This document shows, one piece after another, positions 58,507 to 64,000 of a stretch of 64,000 nt of DNA (position 1 is its first letter; each line of letters begins with the position of its first letter). The stretch comes from Rugosimonospora africana (lineage in GTDB: Bacteria; Actinomycetota; Actinomycetes; Mycobacteriales; Micromonosporaceae), in assembly GCF_016862975.1 (NCBI RefSeq), contig NZ_BONZ01000049.1:122497-186496 (forward strand). Direction: 5' to 3'. The notes under the pieces are model-generated. The model saw nothing but the letters and a program-made list of their open reading frames with translations. It was not told the origin of the DNA and did no database searches. The position numbers and the translations under genes are program-made.

Positions 58507-59456
58507 TGTCCCGAAAGCGTCCCTTTGACCGCGACGCCTCCTCCCTCGGCGCCGCTGGCGGCCGCGCGAAATCCTGGAAGCGTCCGCTTGACCGCGACGC
58601 CTCCTCCCTCGGCGCCGCTGGCGGCCGCGTGATGTCCCGAAGGGTCAACGCGTTCTGGGGCCTGGTCGCCTGGCTGGTCGGGATCGCGTTCTTCCTGCCG
58701 GTGGCGTGGATGGTGCTCACCTCGTTCCACAGCGAGGCGGACGCCGGTACGAACCCGCCGAAGTTCGGTGCCTCGCTGACTCTCGACGGGTACCGGGAGT
58801 TCTTCGGTGCGTCCACCGGGGCCAGTCCGTGGCCACCGCTCATCAACTCGGCGACCGCGAGCATCGTGTCCACGCTTCTGGTGCTGCTGCTCGCGATTCC
58901 GGCCGCGTACGCGCTGGCCATCAAGCCGGTACGCAAGTGGACCGACGTCCTGTTCTTCTTCCTGTCCACCAAGATGCTGCCGGCCGTCGCCGGACTGCTG
59001 CCGGTCTACCTGATCGCGCAGAAGATTGGGCTGCTGGACAACATCTGGCTGATGGTCATCCTCTACACCTCGATGAACCTGCCGATCGCGGTGTGGATGA
59101 TGCACTCGTTCCTGGCCGAGGTACCGGTGGCGATCCTGGAGGCCGCGGCGATCGACGGAGCCCGGCTGCCGACCATCATGCGCAAGGTGATCGTGCCGGT
59201 GGCCGCGCCCGGAATCGCGGCGACCGCGCTGATCTGCTTCATCTTCAGCTGGAACGAGATGCTGTTCGCCCGGGTGCTCACCGGCGTCGTCGCGGGTACC
59301 GCGCCGGTGTTCCTGACCAGCTTCGTCACCAGCCAGGGGCTGTTCCTGGCCAAGGTCTGCGCCGCGGCGACGGCCATTTCCCTGCCGGTGTTGGCCGCCG
59401 GGTTCGCCGCCCAGGACAAGCTTGTCCAGGGCCTGTCGTTGGGAGCCGTGAAGTGA
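58503..59456 (+). CDS. Polyol ABC transporter permease (MalG/SmoG type) with repeat-expanded N-terminus
   Basis: A 317-residue permease with six transmembrane helices; the EAA loop is LEAAAIDGARLPTIMRKVIV, and the TSFHSEADAGTNPPKFGASL segment and FSWNEMLFARVL are typical. The first 42 residues are abnormal: RPFDRDASSLGAAGGR and RPLDRDASSLGAAGGR come from two in-frame 63-bp repeats, after which MSRRVNAFWGLVAW starts the normal family sequence. The ancestral start was probably the ATG of that MSRR. Translation remains coupled to the upstream permease. Whether the extension affects insertion is unknown. Confidence 0.92.
   Translation: MMSRKRPFDRDASSLGAAGGRAKSWKRPLDRDASSLGAAGGRVMSRRVNAFWGLVAWLVGIAFFLPVAWMVLTSFHSEADAGTNPPKFGASLTLDGYREFFGASTGASPWPPLINSATASIVSTLLVLLLAIPAAYALAIKPVRKWTDVLFFFLSTKMLPAVAGLLPVYLIAQKIGLLDNIWLMVILYTSMNLPIAVWMMHSFLAEVPVAILEAAAIDGARLPTIMRKVIVPVAAPGIAATALICFIFSWNEMLFARVLTGVVAGTAPVFLTSFVTSQGLFLAKVCAAATAISLPVLAAGFAAQDKLVQGLSLGAVK
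58510..58640. repeat. Repeat family 2: two in-frame 63-bp tandem copies plus a partial third
   Basis: AAGCGTCC at 58515 and 58578 marks a 63-bp period; both units contain GACCGCGACGCCTCCTCCCT and end GGCGGCCGCG. A diverged copy on the opposite strand lies at 62011-62065. Confidence 0.8.
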
Positions 59457-60442
59457 GGGCTGCTCTTATCGGTTCGCCGGGCAAGGTGGAGGTGACCACG
59501 GTCGAGGACCCGACGCCGGGGCCCCGGGACGTGGTGGTCGAGGTCGCCGCGTGCGGGCTGTGCGGCACCGACCTGCACATCCTGCAGGGCGAATTCGCCC
59601 CCACCCTGCCGATCGTTCCCGGTCACGAGTTCGCCGGTACCGTCGTGGCCGTCGGTACCGGCGTGACCGAGCGGCGGGTGGGCGAACGGGTGGCGGTGGA
59701 CCCCTCCCTGTTCTGCAACGAGTGCCACTACTGCCGGCGCGGGCGCAACAACCTGTGCGAGCGCTGGGCCGCGATCGGAGTCACCACGGCCGGCGGGGCG
59801 GCCGAGTTCGCCCTGGCGCCGGTGGCCAACTGCGTACCACTGCCCGAGCACGTGGACACCCGCGACGCGGCGCTGATCGAACCGCTGTCCTGCGCGCTGC
59901 GCGGGTACGACATCCTGCGCAACGCCCTGGCCGCACACGTGCTCATCTACGGTGCCGGCACCATGGGCCTGATGATGCTCGAACTCGCCAAGCGGACCGG
60001 CGCGTCCATTGTGGACGTGGTGGACATCAATCCGGACCGGCTCGCCGCCGCCCGTGCGCTGGGCTGCTCCTCGGCGGCCGGCCGGGCCGGCGACCTGGAC
60101 CGGGTGCGCGGCTGGGACGTGGTCATCGACGCGACCGGCAACGCGCACGCCATCCAGGACGGACTCGGCCGGGTCGGCAAGGGCGGCACGTTTCTCCAGT
60201 TCGGTGTCGCGGACTACTCGGCGCGGGCGAGCGTCGAGCCGTACCGGATCTACAACCAGGAAATCACCATCACCGGGTCGATGGCGGTGCTGCACAGCTA
60301 CGAGCGAGCCGCCGAGCTGTTCGCCGGCGGCGTTCTCGATCCGGAGGTGTTCATCAGCGACCGGCTTCCGTTGGAGCGGTACCCGCAGGCGCTGGAGCAG
60401 TTCGCCGCGGGCATCGGCCGGAAGATCCAGGTGTTGCCATAG
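59453..60442 (+). CDS. Zinc-dependent polyol dehydrogenase (MDR family)
   Basis: A 329-residue medium-chain dehydrogenase, probably NAD-dependent and acting on a sugar alcohol such as mannitol, sorbitol or arabitol. The catalytic zinc site is visible in ACGLCGTDLH and VPGHEFAG, the structural zinc site in CNECHYCRRGRNNLCE, and the dinucleotide site in LIYGAGTMGLMMLELA with VVDINPDR (acidic residue favouring NAD). The GTG start overlaps the permease stop by 4 bases, so it belongs to the uptake operon and would oxidise the imported polyol. A strong terminator follows. Confidence 0.92.
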   Translation: MRAALIGSPGKVEVTTVEDPTPGPRDVVVEVAACGLCGTDLHILQGEFAPTLPIVPGHEFAGTVVAVGTGVTERRVGERVAVDPSLFCNECHYCRRGRNNLCERWAAIGVTTAGGAAEFALAPVANCVPLPEHVDTRDAALIEPLSCALRGYDILRNALAAHVLIYGAGTMGLMMLELAKRTGASIVDVVDINPDRLAAARALGCSSAAGRAGDLDRVRGWDVVIDATGNAHAIQDGLGRVGKGGTFLQFGVADYSARASVEPYRIYNQEITITGSMAVLHSYERAAELFAGGVLDPEVFISDRLPLERYPQALEQFAAGIGRKIQVLP

Positions 60443-60452
60443 TGGGTCTCGA

Positions 60453-60486
60453 GCCGGCGCCGCCTGGGTGGGGTGGCGGCGCCGGC
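60453..60486. terminator. Bidirectional terminator after the polyol operon
   Basis: A perfect 12-bp stem, GCCGGCGCCGCC (60453-60464) with GGCGGCGCCGGC (60475-60486), loop of 10, between the convergent dehydrogenase and chitinase genes. Confidence 0.8.
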
Positions 60487-60501
60487 CCGGGCCGGCTCAG
60501 G

Positions 60502-61896
60502 TCATCCGGCGTACTGCGCGACGATGCTGGTGAACTCCCAGTTCTGCTGGGACACCCCGCCGCACGAATCGGCGCCGGTGCTGTTGCCGCCGGTACACGG
60601 CCGGTCCCGGTCGGCCGACCAGAACGTGAACCGGGCGATATGGTGCTGCTGCGCGTAGCTGAGCATGGTGCGGAAGTCGGCCTGGGTCACCGTCTCGTTC
60701 TCGTCGGTGATGCCGTTCATCGACGAGATACCTGTGTGGCGGTACGCCTAGTCGTCGGTGTAGCCGTAGGCGTTCTTGACGGTGTTCTTGAGCCCGGTGG
60801 CGGCCTGGACGGTCAGGTTGCCCATGTTCTGGCCGGCGCCGCCGAAGTCGAACGGCATGATGGTCCAACCGTCGACGGTCAGCCCGGAGGAGGCCGCCCG
60901 GTTGATCATGCTGGAGTCGGGCCCGTTCGGGCCGCTCGGGAACGTCACGTAGAGCGTGATGCCCGGGTTGTTGGCCCGGATCGTCTTCAGCGCGTCGATG
61001 GTGCGCTGCTGGAGGGTGGCGTTGTTGTAGACGCTGCCCTCGATGTCGACATCGAGCGCCTTCAGCCCGTACGCGTTGATGACCTTCTGGTACGCCCCGG
61101 CCAGCGCGCTCGCGCTGCCGCAGGACTGCTCCAGCCAGTTGCCGGACGCGCCACCCGAGGAGACGACGATGTCGCCGCCGGCACCGCGGATGTTGTTGAT
61201 GGTGCTCTGGTCCACTCCGCCGGTCAGCGGCCGGCTGCCGTCCCATTCCGGGTTGCAGGTGCCGCTGGAGAGCATGAAGGCCATGGTGAACCACTTGATG
61301 CCGGTCGCGGACATGATGGTCCGTGGATCGGGCAGGTTACCCCAGCCGAGGTACGCGTACGGCGCGGCCGCCATGCCGGCGGCGCCGCCGGTCGGGGGAG
61401 GCGTGGTCGAGCCGCCGCCACCGGTCGGGGTGTTCCATTGTTGGTTGGCGGCGCCGGTGCAGGTCCAGATCTGTAGTGGGGTGCCGTCGGCGGAGCTGGG
61501 TCCGGTGGCGTCGAGGCATTTGCCGCTGCCGGTGTTGATGAGTTGGGTGCCGTTGCGTTGCCATTGTTGGGCGGCGGTGCCGTTGCAGTCGTAGATCTGT
61601 ACCTTGGTGCCGTTGGTGGTGCCGGCTGCGGCGACGTCGAGGCATTTGCCGAGGGCGCGGATGGTGTTGTCGGTGCCGATGGTCCATTGTTGTGCGGTGG
61701 AGCCGTTGCAGGTGTAGAGCTGGACCTGGGTGCCGTTGGCGCTGTTGGCCGCGGCGATGTCCACGCACTTGCCGCCGTACCCGGTGATCGCACCGGCGGT
61801 GGCGGCCGAGGCCGCGGTGATGCCGGCGATGCCGAGCCCGAGTGTGGTCGCCGTGACGGCGGTGACCGCGACGATCCTGCGTTTGGTGAGTCTCAC
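60502..61896 (-). pseudogene. Secreted chitinase (CBM13/ricin-B - GH18) interrupted by one in-frame amber codon
   Basis: A signal peptide (VRLTKRRIVAVTAVTATTLG ... ASA) is followed by a ricin-type beta-trefoil with three QQW repeats (about 37-165), a Gly/Pro linker, and a GH18 catalytic domain whose active-site strand is LKALDVDIEG (DxDxE). At 60750-60748 a TAG interrupts the frame right after GYTDD; the same frame continues AYRHTGISSMNGITDENETV to a normal end at 60502. Relatives have Glu at this spot, so a single GAG to TAG change explains it. The truncated 382-residue product lacks the last strands and helices of the barrel. GTG 61896 follows AGGAGAGG. Confidence 0.8.
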
Positions 61897-62010
61897 GGAT
61901 TCCTCTCCTGGTGGGCACCCGTTACGGGCAGCGTGCGGGCGCCCGGCGCTGAAAGCCTCTCGCGTACGGGTACCGGCCGGGGACCGCACGCCGCGACGGG
62001 GTCTGTCCTT

Positions 62011-62065
62011 CGACCCGGTCGCCAGCAGCGCCCGGTGGCGAGGCGTCGCGGTCAAGCGGCCGGGA
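62011..62065 (-). repeat. Repeat family 2, diverged copy
   Basis: On the minus strand it reads CCGCTTGACCGCGACGCCTC and then a GGGCGCTGCTGGCGACC part, paralleling the permease repeats; a translation gives RPLDRDASPPGAAGDRV. Confidence 0.65.
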
Positions 62066-62271
62066 TGGTGCGGATTGCCGTGCGACGAACAGCCGCCAGA
62101 CGTTCAGCGCAGCGTTACGAGTCCCCGTCGCTCGCATGTCGCACAGCATTGATCGAAGGCTATGCCGGGCCTCGTGAGTAAGTCAATAAAAGCTACGAAT
62201 AAAGCTCCTGACCTGCGGTTATTGCTGATCGGAAAGTTAACTGTCGGTTGCCAAACCTGACGCTAGGTATT

Positions 62272-62285
62272 GACAGTCGACTGTC
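62272..62285. promoter_or_regulatory. Perfect 14-bp palindrome upstream of GH30
   Basis: GACAGTCGACTGTC, partly overlapping TTGACA (62270-62275), about 190 bp before the GH30 start. An operator candidate. Confidence 0.45.
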
Positions 62286-62477
62286 GCCGGTGTTTCCTTC
62301 GGTTACCAGCCGTGCCGATCAACCGGGCGGTCGCGCGCGGCGGCGGCCGACCATGAACGTCCACAGTGGACGATATTCCGGGCGTCGGCTGACCGAAGTC
62401 CGCACGGCCGGCCCGGCGCCAGGCGCTGGCCACGCCGGGTGCCGGCCGCCACCACCCCAGCCACGGAAGGATCCGTC

Positions 62478-64000
62478 ATGTCCGCGATCTCGGTGCTCCG
62501 CTGGCGTCCGCCGGGCCGACGCCGGCCACGAAACCTGGTCCTGGCGGCCTCGGTCGTGCTGGCCGCCGCCATGGTGGTGCTCCCGATGCGCTTCGCCAGC
62601 GCGGCCTCGGAGGGCGTCAACATCTGGCTCACCACGACCAATGACGCCGCCGGCCGCAACGTCACGCGGGGCCTGCAGCAGCAGACTCCGATCGCGTTCA
62701 GTGGCAGCAGCGCCGCCGCCAACCAGAACATCACCGTGAACGAGAACACCAGGTACCAGCAGTTCGTCGGCGCCGGCGCGTCGTTCACCGACACCGCCGC
62801 GTGGCTGATGAACTCCAGCGGCGCATTGTCGGCGAGCACCCGCAACTCGGTGATGACGAAGCTGTTCGACCCCACCAACGGGATCGGCCTGGACTTCCTG
62901 CGCAACCCGATGGGCGCCTCGGACCTGGCACGGTCCAACTACACCTACGACGGCACCTGCTGTGACCTGAACGACTTCTCCATCAGCCACGACCTGGCCG
63001 ACGTGCTGCCGCTGACCAAGCAGGCGCAGCAACTCAACCCGGGCCTCAAGGTGATGGCCACGCCGTGGACCGCACCGCCGTGGATGAAGGACAACAACGC
63101 GTACTCGCAGGGGTGGCTCCAGTCGCAGTACTACGCGCCGTACGCGCAGTACTTCGTCAAGTACGTCCAGGCGTACCAGGCGCAGGGCGTGCACATCGAC
63201 TACGTGTCCCCGCAGAACGAGCCGACCTGCTGCCCCGGGTACCCGTCGGTGCAGTGGAACGCGAGCGGGCTGGACTACTTCGTCGGCACCGATCTGTTGC
63301 CCGCGTTCCACGCCGCCGGCCTGTCCACCAAGGTGCTCATCCACGACTGGAACTGGGACGGCTACGACACCTGGGCGGCACCGCTGATGAACGACACGGC
63401 GATCCGCAACGACTCGCTGTTCGGCGGCATCGCCTGGCACGGGTACGGGGGCGACGTCAGCGAGCAGACCACGGTGCACAACCTGTTCCCGAACGTTCCT
63501 GCCTTCGACACCGAGCACTCCGGCGGCACCTGGATCGCCAACCAGCAGAACGAAGACATGAACAACATCATCAGCTACACCCGGAACTGGGGAAACTCGG
63601 TGACGAAGTGGAGCCTGGCGGTCGACCAGAACATGGGCCCGCACAACGGCGGATGCGGAACCTGTACCGGGCTCATCACTGTCCACAATGGAGATAGCCG
63701 GAGCGGGCAGGTCGACTACACCGTCGAGTACTACGACATGGGCCAGCTGACCAAGTTCGTCAAGCCGGGGGCGTACCGGATCGACTCCACCGCCAACAGC
63801 ACGATCCCGAACGTGGCGTGGAAGAACCCGGACGGCTCCAAGGCGCTCGTCGCCTACAACGGCACGGGTAGCACCCAGTCGGTGAAGGTGAACTGGGGCA
63901 ACGAGTCGTTCACCTACAACCTGCCGGCCGCGACCTCGGCGACGTTCACCTGGAACGGTACCCAGGGCTCGGGCGGCGGTGGGGGCGGTGGCGGCACCGG
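62478..64000 (+). CDS. Secreted GH30 family glycosidase (5' part; runs off the window)
   Basis: The visible 507 residues begin with a long signal peptide (basic start RWRPPGRRRPRN, hydrophobic core, FASAASE cleavage region near residue 43). The GH30 catalytic domain follows, with FVGAGASFTDTAAWLMNSSG, ATPWTAPPWMKDN, acid/base Glu248 in SPQNEPTCC and nucleophile Glu346 in AFDTEHSGGTW. A C-terminal beta domain ends near 490, after which a Gly-rich linker starts, so another module, probably carbohydrate-binding, should follow. Candidates for substrate are beta-1,6-glucan, glucosylceramide-like or xylan. ATG 62478 follows GGAAGGA. Confidence 0.9.
   Translation, partial: MSAISVLRWRPPGRRRPRNLVLAASVVLAAAMVVLPMRFASAASEGVNIWLTTTNDAAGRNVTRGLQQQTPIAFSGSSAAANQNITVNENTRYQQFVGAGASFTDTAAWLMNSSGALSASTRNSVMTKLFDPTNGIGLDFLRNPMGASDLARSNYTYDGTCCDLNDFSISHDLADVLPLTKQAQQLNPGLKVMATPWTAPPWMKDNNAYSQGWLQSQYYAPYAQYFVKYVQAYQAQGVHIDYVSPQNEPTCCPGYPSVQWNASGLDYFVGTDLLPAFHAAGLSTKVLIHDWNWDGYDTWAAPLMNDTAIRNDSLFGGIAWHGYGGDVSEQTTVHNLFPNVPAFDTEHSGGTWIANQQNEDMNNIISYTRNWGNSVTKWSLAVDQNMGPHNGGCGTCTGLITVHNGDSRSGQVDYTVEYYDMGQLTKFVKPGAYRIDSTANSTIPNVAWKNPDGSKALVAYNGTGSTQSVKVNWGNESFTYNLPAATSATFTWNGTQGSGGGGGGGGT

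Larger units (their letters stand above)
61897..62477. other. 581-bp regulatory gap between the chitinase and GH30 genes
   Basis: No credible gene. It contains a diverged copy of repeat family 2 (62011-62065), an AT-rich stretch at 62170-62250 and a perfect 14-bp palindrome at 62272-62285. Divergent promoters of two secreted glycosidases must lie here. Confidence 0.6.

Overview
The window is about 70% GC, with dense genes and frequent GTG starts and 4-base stop/start overlaps. It carries actinobacterial hallmarks: homodimeric AceE, the DUF3052/AhpE pair, F420-type LLM oxidoreductase, TreS-Pep2, a fused RNase HI/phosphatase and SigE-type sigma factor. A filamentous soil actinomycete, plausibly of the Micromonosporaceae, is the best guess. 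That placement is inference; no rRNA is present.

Layout. 1-8.2 kb: aceE (5' part), yjbQ, a secreted CBM2-GH5 cellulase with a CebR-like operator, MarR, a fused alpha/beta 2-oxoacid dehydrogenase E1, DUF3052, a peroxiredoxin, a tandem repeat and tRNA-Val. 8.3-16.8 kb: regulators and small oxidoreductases, including a TetR/oxidoreductase pair with twin operators, and a GAPDH paralogue with an altered active-site motif. 17-22 kb: XRE-TPR/flavoprotein pair, Nif3-like protein, zinc-ribbon coiled coil, RNase HI/phosphatase. 22-28.6 kb: acyltransferase, DUF3311/MctP transporter, PadR with a membrane protein, kinase-like protein. 28.85-29.28 kb: rnpB (RNase P RNA).

29,247-40,056: a 10,780-bp integrated phage-like element sits in the 3' end of rnpB. 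It is bounded by perfect 30-bp direct repeats that regenerate the RNA. It encodes an integrase, an XRE repressor, an excisionase-like protein, a winged-helix initiator whose gene contains a seven-copy iteron array plus a 13-bp inverted repeat (a lambda-O-like intragenic origin candidate), a capsid protein, a tape-measure-like protein, a lipoprotein and about a dozen small proteins in overlapping operons. No terminase, portal, protease, tail tube or lysis gene is seen. This is the most interesting system in the window: either a phage satellite/minimal element or a deleted prophage whose mobility functions look intact.

40.1-50.2 kb: a decaying accessory stretch with a large inverted repeat, IS-end-like repeats beside a truncated HTH-formylglycine-generating-enzyme fusion, two GNAT genes with internal deletions, two fragments of XRE-type regulators, TlpA-like, NUDIX and DUF1707 proteins, and a sigma factor whose 3' end overlaps DUF2750 through 32-bp tandem repeats. 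50.3-64 kb: TreS-Pep2, an MFS transporter, a DeoR-controlled polyol ABC uptake and dehydrogenase operon, a GH18 chitinase interrupted by one amber codon, and the 5' part of a secreted GH30 glycosidase.

A dispersed imperfect-palindrome family of about 50 bp occurs six times outside the element (8.0, 19.7, 53.4 and 56.0 kb). One tandem pair is translated as the C-terminal tail of the Nif3-like protein. A second, 63-bp family is duplicated in frame at the start of an ABC permease and recurs upstream of the chitinase. Function assignments rest on motifs read by eye; no database search was run.
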